From: Chloroflexota bacterium
Lineage (GTDB): Bacteria > Chloroflexota > Dehalococcoidia > SM23-28-2 > RBG-16-64-32
Direction: 5' to 3'
DNA length: 12,739 nt
NCBI GenBank assembly: GCA_022565075.1
Contig: JADFKG010000041.1
Span: forward strand, 1 to 12,739
Shown here: positions 1-6,952 of the stretch, piece after piece
Layout: each line of letters begins with the position of its first letter
Position numbering within the stretch: position 1 is the first letter of the stretch
Made by a program: the position numbers and the translations under genes
Notes under the pieces: generated by a model
Seen by the model: the letters and a program-made list of their open reading frames with translations, nothing else
Told to the model about the DNA's origin: nothing
Databases searched by the model: none

Positions 1-2
1 GG

Positions 3-1271
3 CTGCGGCTGGCGGGGCGCACTGTGCGGCGTCCGGACCTGACGGTGGCGACGGCGGACCACAACGTGCCGACCCGCGACCGCCTGAACATCAAGGACGA
101 GGTCTCGCGCAAGCAGATCGAGGCGCTGAGCACGAACACGAAGGAGTCGGGCATCCGGCTCTATGGCATAGATTCGGACCGGCAGGGGATCGTGCACGTG
201 ATCGGGCCCGAGCTGGGCTACACGCGGCCGGGGATGGTGATCGTCTGCGGCGACAGCCACACGGCGACGCACGGCGCCCTGGGCGCGCTGTCGATGCCGA
301 TCGGGACGACGCAGGTGGAGCACGTGCTGGTGACGCAGTGCCTGGTGCAGAGCAAGCCGAAGACGATGGAGGTGCGCGTCGAGGGATCGTTGCCGCACGG
401 CGTTACGGCGAAGGACGTAATCCTCGGCACGATCGGCAGGCTCGGTGTCAGCGGCGGCACTGGCTACGCGATCGAATACACGGGGCCCGTGATCGAGGCG
501 TTCTCGATGGAAGCGCGGCTGACGGTCTGCAACATGACGATCGAAGCCGGTGCGCGGATCGGCATGATCGCGCCGGACGAGACGACGTTCGAGTACGTGG
601 AGGGCCGCCAGTTCGCGCCGAAAGGCAAGGCGTTCGAGGAGGCGCTCGACTACTGGCGGACGCTGCCTACGGACGATGGAGCGGCGTACGATAAGCGGAT
701 TGAGATCGACGCCGGCGAGCTTGTTCCCTACGTGACCTGGGGCACGACGCCGGACCAGGTCGTGCCGGTGACGGAGAGCGTTCCGGACCCGGCGTCGTTG
801 GGCACGCGTGCCGACCAGGCGGCGGCCGAGCGGGCGCTAGAGTACATGGGTCTGGAGGCCGGGACGCCGATGCGGGAGATCAAGCTCGACCGCGTGTTCC
901 TCGGCTCCTGCACGAACGCCCGTATCGAGGACTTGCGTGCCGCGGCGGAGGTCGTCAAGGGCCGCAAGGTGGCGGATCACGTTTACGCCATGGTCGTGCC
1001 GGGATCGATGCTGGTGAAGTTCCAGGCGGAGAAAGAGGGGCTGGACAGCGTGTTCACGGAGGCCGGCTTCGACTGGCGAGAGGCGGGTTGCTCGATGTGT
1101 CTGGGGATGAACCCGGACATCTTGTTGCCGGGCGAGCGCTGTGCCTCGACGTCCAACCGCAACTTTGAGGGCCGGCAGGGCAAAGGCGGCCGCACGCACC
1201 TGGTGTCGCCGCAGATGGCGGCGGCGGCGGCGATCGCCGGTCATTTCGTGGACATCCGGGACTGGGAGTAA
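3..1271 (+). CDS. leuC: 3-isopropylmalate dehydratase large subunit LeuC (5' partial)
   Basis: Large subunit of isopropylmalate isomerase, the [4Fe-4S] enzyme that interconverts 2- and 3-isopropylmalate in leucine biosynthesis, acting with LeuD in the cytoplasm. The reading frame is open to the left window edge and the first residues (LRLAGRTVRRPDLTVATADHNVPT) match a region about 45-50 residues inside normal LeuC proteins, so the true start lies outside the window; the GTG at 24 is an internal Val codon, not a start. 422 codons are present against about 470 in a full protein. Visible hallmarks: GDSHTATHGALGAL near 250-291, the TVCNMTIEAGARIGM segment, and three cluster cysteines, one in GSCTNAR (codon 909-911) and two in GCSMC (1089-1091 and 1098-1100), followed by SNRNFEGRQG. 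The stop is TAA at 1269-1271. leuD follows after 10 nt, so the two are surely co-transcribed. Confidence 0.97.
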   Translation: MRLAGRTVRRPDLTVATADHNVPTRDRLNIKDEVSRKQIEALSTNTKESGIRLYGIDSDRQGIVHVIGPELGYTRPGMVIVCGDSHTATHGALGALSMPIGTTQVEHVLVTQCLVQSKPKTMEVRVEGSLPHGVTAKDVILGTIGRLGVSGGTGYAIEYTGPVIEAFSMEARLTVCNMTIEAGARIGMIAPDETTFEYVEGRQFAPKGKAFEEALDYWRTLPTDDGAAYDKRIEIDAGELVPYVTWGTTPDQVVPVTESVPDPASLGTRADQAAAERALEYMGLEAGTPMREIKLDRVFLGSCTNARIEDLRAAAEVVKGRKVADHVYAMVVPGSMLVKFQAEKEGLDSVFTEAGFDWREAGCSMCLGMNPDILLPGERCASTSNRNFEGRQGKGGRTHLVSPQMAAAAAIAGHFVDIRDWE

Positions 1272-1281
1272 GGTAGAAACC

Positions 1282-1911
1282 ATGGAGCCGATCGAGAGAG
1301 TGACGGGCGTGGCGATGCCGCTGGACCGGCAGAACGTGGACACGGACGCGATCGTGCCGGCGCGCTTCCTGCGGCGTATCGACCGCACGGGCTGGGGCGA
1401 GGTGCTGTTCAACGACTGGCGCTACAAGGAGGACGGCGAGCCCGATCCTTCGTTCGTGCTCAACCAGCCGGGATACGAGAAGGCGAAGGTGCTGATCGCC
1501 GGGCGCAACTTCGGCAGCGGGTCGTCGCGGGAGCATGCGGTCTGGGCGCTGCGCCAGTACGGCTTCCGGGCGATTATCGCCAGCAGCCTGGCGGACATCT
1601 TCCACAAGAACTGCTTCGAGAACGGCGTGGTGCCGGTGCTGATGCCGGAGGAGAAGGTGCAGGAGCTGATGCGCGCGGCCAAGGAAGGCCCGGCGCTGGA
1701 GCTGACGGTTGATCTCAAGGCCTGTGAGGTCTCGGACGGGCACGGCTTCCGCGCGTCGTTCGTCGTGCACAGCGATCCGGAGACGCACGGGTTCAGGCGA
1801 GCGATGCTGATGAAGGGACACGACGAGATATCGTTGACCCTGAAGCGGACGGACGACATCGAGGCGTTCGAAAAGGGCCGCCCGGCGTACCTGGACCCGG
1901 CGACCACCTGA
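1282..1911 (+). CDS. leuD: 3-isopropylmalate dehydratase small subunit LeuD
   Basis: Small (swivel-domain) subunit of isopropylmalate isomerase, partner of the upstream LeuC. The 209-residue length is normal for bacterial LeuD. Family motifs visible are LDRQNVDTDAIVPARFL near the N-terminus, the substrate-loop region AGRNFGSGSSREHAVWAL, and SLADIFHKNCFENGVVPV. The ATG at 1282 is preferred over upstream in-frame starts because those would overlap leuC and encode only its out-of-frame shadow, because the sequence MEPIERVTGVAMPLDRQNVDTD is where the family begins, and because a purine-rich AAGGTAG lies a few bases upstream. The stop is TGA at 1909-1911. No transcription terminator with a T-run is visible downstream. 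Confidence 0.97.
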   Translation: MEPIERVTGVAMPLDRQNVDTDAIVPARFLRRIDRTGWGEVLFNDWRYKEDGEPDPSFVLNQPGYEKAKVLIAGRNFGSGSSREHAVWALRQYGFRAIIASSLADIFHKNCFENGVVPVLMPEEKVQELMRAAKEGPALELTVDLKACEVSDGHGFRASFVVHSDPETHGFRRAMLMKGHDEISLTLKRTDDIEAFEKGRPAYLDPATT

Positions 1912-1928
1912 TCCAGCGCGGGGACTCT

Positions 1929-1960
1929 TTGAATTCGCCAGGAGCGAATTAGCTTATACT
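1929..1960 (+). promoter_or_regulatory. Candidate promoter of the DtxR/MntR-type repressor gene
   Basis: A TATACT hexamer at 1955-1960 is a good -10 box. The best -35 candidate is TTGAAT at 1929-1934, but the spacing of 20 nt is longer than the ideal 17. If real, the transcript would start around 1967, only about a dozen bases before the ATG at 1980, giving a very short leader that begins close to the Shine-Dalgarno sequence. The short AT-rich stretch stands out in an otherwise GC-rich window. Confidence 0.4.
1932..1950. promoter_or_regulatory. 19-bp palindromic operator candidate
   Basis: AATTCGC (1932-1938) and GCGAATT (1944-1950) are perfect 7-bp inverted arms around a 5-bp spacer CAGGA. 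The whole palindrome is 19 bp, the size typical of DtxR/MntR-family operators, although the bases are not the classical DtxR or MntR box. It sits between the candidate -35 and -10 elements directly upstream of a DtxR-family gene, so autoregulation is the natural reading. It lacks the GC-rich stem and T-run of a terminator for leuD. Confidence 0.5.
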
Positions 1961-1979
1961 GACCCCGGAGGTGAGGCTA

Positions 1980-2651
1980 ATGGCGAAACGCCGGCTGTCG
2001 TCGACGATCGAAGACTACCTGCAGAGCATCTACAGCCTGGAGACTGAAGGCGAGCGCGTCATCTCCGCCCGGCTGGCGCGCTGGATGCGCGTCTCGCCGC
2101 CGACCGCCTGGGCGACCGTTCAGCGCATGCAGCGCGACGGGCTGATCGGCCTGGACGGGAAGAAGACCGTGCACCTGACGCCGAAAGGCCGCAAGCTGGC
2201 GGAGAGCGTGGCGCGCCGCCACCGGCTGAGCGAGCGTTTTCTGAGCGACGTCCTGGGGCTGGGCTGGGCGGAGGCGCACGGGGAGGCGCACCACTTCGAG
2301 CACGGCATGACCGACGTAATCGAGGAGCGGATGATGAAGCTGATGAACTATCCGAAGACCTGTCCACACGGCAGTCCGATCCCCGGTACGGGAGCGACGC
2401 TGGACCCGTCGTGGGCGCCGCTGGACACGTTCGCGGAGGCCGAGCGGGGGACGATCCGCTTCATCTCGGAGGAGTTGGAGGAGGACCTGGAGCTGCTTCA
2501 GTATCTCGAGAACCACGCCCTGAAGCCGGGGCGTGAGGTGGAGATCCTGGAGAAGGTGCCGTCGGCGGGGGTGCTCATACTGCACAATGGCGAGGAGGAA
2601 GTGTCGCTGGGCCTGCAAGTGGCTTCGCGCATACGGGCAGAACGGAAGTAG
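1980..2651 (+). CDS. DtxR/MntR-family metal-dependent transcriptional repressor
   Basis: Predicted iron- or manganese-responsive repressor, 223 residues. Domains seen: N-terminal winged helix (about 1-75, with VISARLARWMRVSPPTAWATVQRM as helix-turn-helix), dimerisation/metal domain (about 76-150, containing RHRLSERFL, EAHHFEHGM and CPHGSPIPG) and a C-terminal SH3/FeoA-like domain (about 170-223, LENHALKPGREVEIL). This three-domain build is that of DtxR/IdeR. Metal-ligand positions inferred by eye: D12 (the Asp position of MntR, Met in DtxR), H81, E85, H100, E107 and H108 are kept, while the DtxR Cys102 position is His (H104). The start is ATG 1980, with a strong GGAGGTGAG 5 nt upstream; a GTG at 1971 would lie inside that ribosome site. 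The gene stands alone between leuD and the carboxylase genes, and no metal transporter gene is in view, so its regulon is unknown. Confidence 0.92.
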   Translation: MAKRRLSSTIEDYLQSIYSLETEGERVISARLARWMRVSPPTAWATVQRMQRDGLIGLDGKKTVHLTPKGRKLAESVARRHRLSERFLSDVLGLGWAEAHGEAHHFEHGMTDVIEERMMKLMNYPKTCPHGSPIPGTGATLDPSWAPLDTFAEAERGTIRFISEELEEDLELLQYLENHALKPGREVEILEKVPSAGVLILHNGEEEVSLGLQVASRIRAERK

Positions 2652-2776
2652 GCGGAGACAGGGGATAGGTGATAGGTGAGTAGAGGCGGGAGTCAGGAGA
2701 CGGGTCGTCTTGCCGTGATAGAGTTTTCGTGTAAAGACAGGTTCCGGGAATCAACCAGCCTAGCGGAGTTCGCCAC
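2652..2776 (+). promoter_or_regulatory. Intergenic leader before the carboxylase operon with weak promoter candidate
   Basis: This 125-bp gap most likely holds the promoter of the carboxylase genes. The best match is TTGCCG at 2710-2715 and TAAAGA at 2732-2737 with a 16-nt spacer, a weak sigma70-type pair. A purine-rich start contains a tandem GATAGGT-GATAGGT (2664-2677). A GGAG at 2765-2768 is the ribosome site for the next gene. No terminator hairpin with a T-run was seen for the upstream repressor gene. Confidence 0.3.
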
Positions 2777-4450
2777 GTGACGGTTACTGAAGACGGACGC
2801 GAGTCCGCGACGGCATCGGCCTTCCTCGAGGGGGAGACTGTACCGGTCCTGCGCACGGCGATCGAGACCACCAAGGCCGAGTTCACAGAAAACGGCGGCA
2901 TCATGCGTCAGCAGGTGGGGGCGCTGCAGCGCGCGCTGGACCGCGTCCGCCAGGGCGGCGGCAAGGCGCTGGTCGACCGGCACCGCGAGCGCGGCAAGCT
3001 GACGGCGCGGGAGCGGATCGATGGCCTGCTCGACCCCGGGACGCCGTTCCTCGAGGTGAGCCCGCTGGCCGCCTGGGAGATGTACGGTGGCGACGCCCCC
3101 TCGGCCGGCATCGTGACGGGCGTGGGGCGCGTGGCCGGGCACGAGGTGATGATCGTCGCCAACGACGCGACGGTGAAGGGCGGCACGTACTACCCGATGA
3201 CCGTAAAGAAGCACCTGCGCGCCCAGGAGATCGCCGAGCAGAACCGGCTGCCGTGCATCTACCTCGTGGACTCGGGCGGGGCGTTCCTGCCGCAACAGGC
3301 GGACGTTTTCCCGGACAGGGAGCACTTTGGCCGCATCTTCTACAACCAGGCGCGGATGTCGGCGAAGGGCATCCCGCAGATCGCCGCCGTGATGGGCTCG
3401 TGCACGGCTGGCGGCGCCTACGTGCCGGCGATGAGCGACGAGACCGTGATCGTCGAAGGCACGGGGACGATCTTCCTCGCCGGGCCGCCGCTGGTGAAGG
3501 CGGCGACGGGCGAGGAGGTGACGGCGGAGGAGCTGGGTGGCGCGGAGGTGCATACGATGATCTCCGGCGTGGCCGACCACTTCGCGGCGAACGACGCCGA
3601 GGCGCTGGCGATCGTGCGCAGCGCCGTCGCCAACCTGGCCCTGCCGAAGAAGGAGCTGCCGTGGGAGCTGACGCGGCCTGAGCCGCCGCTGTACCCGGCG
3701 GAGGAGATCTACGGCATCGTGCCGTCGGACCTGCGGCGATCGTTTGATGTGCGAGAGATCATCGCCCGGGTCGTCGACGGCAGCCGCTTCCACGAGTTCA
3801 AGTCGTCATACGGGACGACGCTCGTCTGTGGCTTCGCGCGGGTGATGGGCTATCCGGTGGGGGTGCTGGCGAACAACGGTATCCTGTTTTCGGAGAGCGC
3901 GCTGAAGGGTGCGCACTTCATTGAGCTGTGCTGCCGGCGCAAGATACCGCTGGTGTTTCTGCAGAACATCACCGGCTTCATGGTCGGGCAGAAGTATGAG
4001 CACGAAGGCATCGCCAAGCACGGCGCGAAGATGGTGACGGCGGTGGCCTCCGCCGAGGTGCCGAAGTTCACGGTGATCATCGGCGGCTCGTTCGGCGCGG
4101 GGAACTATGCGATGGCGGGGCGGGCCTACTCGCCGCGTTTCCTCTGGACGTGGCCGAACGCCCGGATCAGCGTGATGGGCGGGCAGCAGGCGGCGAGCGT
4201 GCTGCTGACGCTGCGCCTGCAGAACTTGCGAGCGGACGGCGGCGACATGACGGGCGAGGAGCAGGAAGAGTTCATGGCGCCGGTGCTGGAGAAGTACGAG
4301 CAAGAAGGCAACGCTTACTACAGCACGGCGCGGCTGTGGGACGATGGGATCATCGACCCGCTGGACACGCGGAGCTACCTGGCGCTGGGGCTGAGCGCGG
4401 CGCTCAATGCGCCGATACCGGACACGCAGTTCGGCGTGTTCCGCATGTGA
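2777..4450 (+). CDS. Methylcrotonyl/geranyl-CoA-type carboxylase beta (carboxyltransferase) subunit
   Basis: Carboxyltransferase subunit that moves CO2 from carboxybiotin to an acyl-CoA. The 557-residue protein follows the methylcrotonyl-CoA carboxylase beta family nearly end to end: ATVKGGTYYPMTVKKHLRAQ (about 131-150), IYLVDSGGAFLPQQADVFPD (161-180), the acyl-CoA oxyanion segment GSCTAGGAYVPAMSDE (207-222), TIFLAGPPLVKAATGEEV (231-248), the biotin-side segment IIGGSFGAGNYAMAGRAYSP and the family-typical C-terminus DTQFGVFRM. The second substrate is therefore probably 3-methylcrotonyl-CoA or a longer geranyl-like analogue, rather than acetyl- or propionyl-CoA. The start GTG 2777 has GGAG 8 nt upstream; it gives about 42 residues of weakly conserved N-terminal tail, and ATG 2903 (MRQQVGAL) is an alternative start. 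The alpha subunit follows after 2 nt, implying translational coupling. Confidence 0.93.
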   Translation: MTVTEDGRESATASAFLEGETVPVLRTAIETTKAEFTENGGIMRQQVGALQRALDRVRQGGGKALVDRHRERGKLTARERIDGLLDPGTPFLEVSPLAAWEMYGGDAPSAGIVTGVGRVAGHEVMIVANDATVKGGTYYPMTVKKHLRAQEIAEQNRLPCIYLVDSGGAFLPQQADVFPDREHFGRIFYNQARMSAKGIPQIAAVMGSCTAGGAYVPAMSDETVIVEGTGTIFLAGPPLVKAATGEEVTAEELGGAEVHTMISGVADHFAANDAEALAIVRSAVANLALPKKELPWELTRPEPPLYPAEEIYGIVPSDLRRSFDVREIIARVVDGSRFHEFKSSYGTTLVCGFARVMGYPVGVLANNGILFSESALKGAHFIELCCRRKIPLVFLQNITGFMVGQKYEHEGIAKHGAKMVTAVASAEVPKFTVIIGGSFGAGNYAMAGRAYSPRFLWTWPNARISVMGGQQAASVLLTLRLQNLRADGGDMTGEEQEEFMAPVLEKYEQEGNAYYSTARLWDDGIIDPLDTRSYLALGLSAALNAPIPDTQFGVFRM

Positions 4451-4452
4451 GC

Positions 4453-6447
4453 ATGGCAGAAGACCGAGAGCTGCGGCGGATCAACCGCATTCTGATCGCG
4501 AACCGCGGGGAGATCGCGGTGCGCATCGAGCGGACGTGCCGGGCGCTGGGGATCGAGACGATCGCCGTTTTTTCGGACGCCGACGCCCGCGCGCTGCACG
4601 TGCTGGAGGCCGACCAGGCGGTGCGCATCGGGCCGGCCAGCGTCGCCGAGAGCTACCTGAACATCGAGGCGATCATTAACGCGGCGGTCGAGAGCGACGC
4701 CGACGCGCTGCACCCGGGATACGGGCTGCTGTCCGAGAACCCGGACCTGGCGGACGCCTGTGAGAACGCCGGCATCATCTTCATCGGCCCGTCGGCGGAG
4801 GCGATGCGCTCGATGGGCGACAAGTCGGTCGCCCGGAAGCTGGTGGGCAAGCACGGCGTGCCGACGATCCCCGGCTACGAGGGGAAGGAGCAGGACCCGG
4901 CGGCGCTGGCGAAACGAGCGGCGAAGATCGGCTATCCGGTGATGATCAAGGCCTCCGCCGGTGGCGGCGGACGGGGGATGCGGCTTGTCGAGGACGAGGC
5001 GAAGTTTCGCAGCGCGGTGGAGAGCGCGCGCAGCGAGGCGGAGCGGTCGTTCGGCGACGGGCGGTTGATCCTGGAGCGGGCGATCCGCGGCGGCCGGCAC
5101 GTGGAGGTGCAGGTTCTGGGCGATGAGCACGGCAGCCTCGTTCACCTGGGAGAGCGGGACTGCTCCGTGCAGAGGCGCCACCAGAAGGTGGTCGAGGAGT
5201 CGCCGTCGCCTGCCGTCGACGACGACCTGCGCGCGCGGATGACCGAGGCGGCGCTGGCGGTGGCGCGGGCGGTGAACTACACGAGCGCGGGGACGGTGGA
5301 GTTCATGCTGGACGCGGACGGCGAGTTCTACTTCCTGGAGATGAACACGCGGCTGCAGGTGGAGCACGGCGTGACGGAGCTGCGCACGGGCCTGGACATA
5401 GTGAGGCGCCAGATCGCCATCGCCCGCGGCGAGAAGCTGCCGTTCACCCAGGACGACGTCGAGTTCGACGGGCACGCGATCGAGTGCCGGATCTACGCCG
5501 AGGACCCGCTGAAGGGGTACGCGCCGAGCCCGGGCCGGCTCGATCGTTTCGACGTTCCGCAGGGTGAGGGCATCCGCAACGACGTGGGCACCTACGCCGG
5601 GGACGAGATCACGACGGACTACGACCCGATGATGGCCAAGGTGCTGACCTGGGGCCGCGACCGCGACCAGGCGATCGAGCGGATGCAGTACGCCCTGTCG
5701 AACTACCGTGTCGGCGGCGTGCGCACGAACCTGCCGCTCTTGCGGGCGGTGCTGGCGGACCCGGTGTTCCGCACGGGCGGGGCGACGACGAGCTTCCTCG
5801 ACGAGCAGCTAGTGCCGGGGACGCTGGCGATGGCCGTGACGCCGCACGTCCTGATCGCCGCCTTCGGCTTCTGCCTGATCTCGGGACGGGACGCCGATCC
5901 GTGGCTGGCGCTGGGCCCCCTGCGGGCGGGAGGCGCGGCGCGAGTGAACATCAAGCACGGCGACCGGGTCTATGCGGTGGAGGGTCAGCGCGTCGCCGGC
6001 TCCTCAAACGAGTGGCGGGTGAAGGCCGGCAACTTCCGCGAGCGGACGGTGCGCTTCGCCATAGCGCCGGGCAGCCACCTGGTGATCGAGGAGGAAGATG
6101 AGACGACGCCGCTGCACGTGAGCTGGGTGGAGAGTGGAGGAATGGAAGTGAACCTTGGTGGCCGCCGCTATTCGCTCTCCCTGGCTGGTCTTGAGCGGTT
6201 GCGCACGGAGAGCACCCGGCGCCAGCACGGCCTGACGGCGCCGATGCCGGGGCTCGTGCTGAAGGTGCTGGTGAGGCCCGGCCAGGCGGTGCGTGCGCGT
6301 GAGACGCTGATCATCCTCGAGGCGATGAAGATGGAGCACGCCATCGAAGCGCCGTACGACGGCACCGTGAAGGACGTTCACGTGAAGGAAGGCGGCCGCG
6401 TGAAAGAGGGCGCCGTGCTGATCGAACTGGAGCAGGACGGCGCCTGA
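4453..6447 (+). CDS. Methylcrotonyl/geranyl-CoA-type carboxylase alpha subunit (biotin carboxylase + biotin carrier)
   Basis: ATP-dependent biotin carboxylase fused to the biotin carrier domain, 664 residues, usual for acyl-CoA carboxylase alpha subunits. Order: biotin carboxylase N-domain from RILIANRGEIAVRI (12-25), ATP-grasp with the glycine loop KASAGGGGRGM (166-176) and HQKVVEESPSP (243-253), catalytic EMNTRLQVEH (296-305), C-domain to about 450 (AIECRIYAEDP, TTDYDPMMAKV), a linking BT-like domain (about 455-590), and the biotinyl domain with EAMKM (623-627), K626 being the expected biotinylated lysine. The ATG at 4453 follows the beta stop by 2 nt, with no strong ribosome site of its own, so coupled translation is likely. 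Oddity: the residue after VEH is Gly306, where the family almost always has Pro (HPVTE). Methylcrotonyl versus geranyl specificity resides in the beta subunit and cannot be read here. Confidence 0.95.
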   Translation: MAEDRELRRINRILIANRGEIAVRIERTCRALGIETIAVFSDADARALHVLEADQAVRIGPASVAESYLNIEAIINAAVESDADALHPGYGLLSENPDLADACENAGIIFIGPSAEAMRSMGDKSVARKLVGKHGVPTIPGYEGKEQDPAALAKRAAKIGYPVMIKASAGGGGRGMRLVEDEAKFRSAVESARSEAERSFGDGRLILERAIRGGRHVEVQVLGDEHGSLVHLGERDCSVQRRHQKVVEESPSPAVDDDLRARMTEAALAVARAVNYTSAGTVEFMLDADGEFYFLEMNTRLQVEHGVTELRTGLDIVRRQIAIARGEKLPFTQDDVEFDGHAIECRIYAEDPLKGYAPSPGRLDRFDVPQGEGIRNDVGTYAGDEITTDYDPMMAKVLTWGRDRDQAIERMQYALSNYRVGGVRTNLPLLRAVLADPVFRTGGATTSFLDEQLVPGTLAMAVTPHVLIAAFGFCLISGRDADPWLALGPLRAGGAARVNIKHGDRVYAVEGQRVAGSSNEWRVKAGNFRERTVRFAIAPGSHLVIEEEDETTPLHVSWVESGGMEVNLGGRRYSLSLAGLERLRTESTRRQHGLTAPMPGLVLKVLVRPGQAVRARETLIILEAMKMEHAIEAPYDGTVKDVHVKEGGRVKEGAVLIELEQDGA

Positions 6448-6521
6448 GATGCGCCATCCCGGGCGGGTTACGCTGACCGAGGTCGCCGTTCGCGGTGCTG
6501 AGCGGGCGTAGTGAGGCTGCG

Positions 6522-6863
6522 ATGGACGAGGTAGTTCGAGCGGGGGAGCTGGAGATCGATCTGGGGAGGCGTCTGGTGCGGCGTAAGGGCGAGGTGATCC
6601 CCCTTTCCCGAACAGAGTGGCTGCTGTTGCAGTATCTGGCCGTGAACGCCGGGAAGGTGATGCGCACGACAGATGTTCTGAGCGCGGTCTGGGGCGCCGG
6701 GCACCGGGACGACATCCAGTATTTGAGGGTGTGCATCTCGCGCCTGCGGCGGAAGCTGGAAGCGGGCCAGGGCGAGTCGCCAGTCGTGATCAAGACGATG
6801 CAGGGTATCGGCTACATGCTGGACACCGAGCCACCGGCGTCCGCTCCTGCGTCATCCCGGTAG
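6522..6863 (+). CDS. Stand-alone OmpR/PhoB-type winged-helix DNA-binding protein
   Basis: A 113-residue protein consisting almost only of the Trans_reg_C output domain of response regulators: an N-terminal beta strand set (GELEIDLGRRLVRRKGEVIPLS), helices (RTEWLLLQYLAVNAGKVMRTTDVLSAVWG), a recognition-helix region (DDIQYLRVCISRLRRKLE) and the C-terminal hairpin (VVIKTMQGIGYML). The YLRVxIxxLRRKLE pattern is closest to KdpE-type outputs. There is no receiver domain, no phospho-acceptor Asp and no kinase nearby, so it cannot be a conventional response regulator. ATG 6522 is chosen because GAGG (6513-6516) lies 5 nt upstream and homology begins just after it; a GTG at 6495 is an alternative adding nine residues. 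It lies on the same strand between the carboxylase and enoyl-CoA hydratase genes, so a local regulatory role is plausible but unproven. Confidence 0.85.
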   Translation: MDEVVRAGELEIDLGRRLVRRKGEVIPLSRTEWLLLQYLAVNAGKVMRTTDVLSAVWGAGHRDDIQYLRVCISRLRRKLEAGQGESPVVIKTMQGIGYMLDTEPPASAPASSR

Positions 6864-6918
6864 GGCACTTTTGTCGTGCCTGTGTTTTGCGGGCTCTGTA
6901 CGTCCGCGCCCCGTGATG

Positions 6919-6927
6919 TGCTAACGT
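6919..6927 (+). promoter_or_regulatory. Possible extended -10 promoter for the hydratase-led gene group
   Basis: TG-C-TAACGT at 6919-6927 fits an extended -10 element, and would put the transcript start about 19 nt ahead of the ATG at 6953, just upstream of the AGGAG ribosome site (6943-6947). No convincing -35 box sits at the right distance. The 89-bp gap is the largest between 4453 and 11196, so an internal promoter here is reasonable; the motif evidence alone is weak. Confidence 0.25.
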
Positions 6928-6952
6928 CAGGGGCGTTCCAGAAGGAGCGTGA

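Noticed and set aside
24..1271. GTG at 24 as the leuC start
   Set aside because: The frame is open to the window edge and upstream codons (LRLAGRT) match conserved LeuC sequence, so the gene is truncated by the window.
1912..1970. Palindrome after leuD as a Rho-independent terminator
   Set aside because: The arms are AT-rich and short, with no T-run following; its position within promoter elements fits an operator better.
2693..3793. Long minus-strand open frame opposite the carboxylase beta subunit
   Set aside because: Arg/His/Leu-rich antisense frame without a recognisable motif; the plus strand holds the conserved carboxyltransferase.
4375..5475. Long minus-strand open frame opposite the carboxylase alpha subunit
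   Set aside because: Same antisense artefact of codon bias; it spans two real genes on the plus strand.
6522..6863. Part of a Kdp potassium two-component system
   Set aside because: Only the output-domain pattern is KdpE-like; no KdpD, kdpFABC or receiver domain is present in the window.
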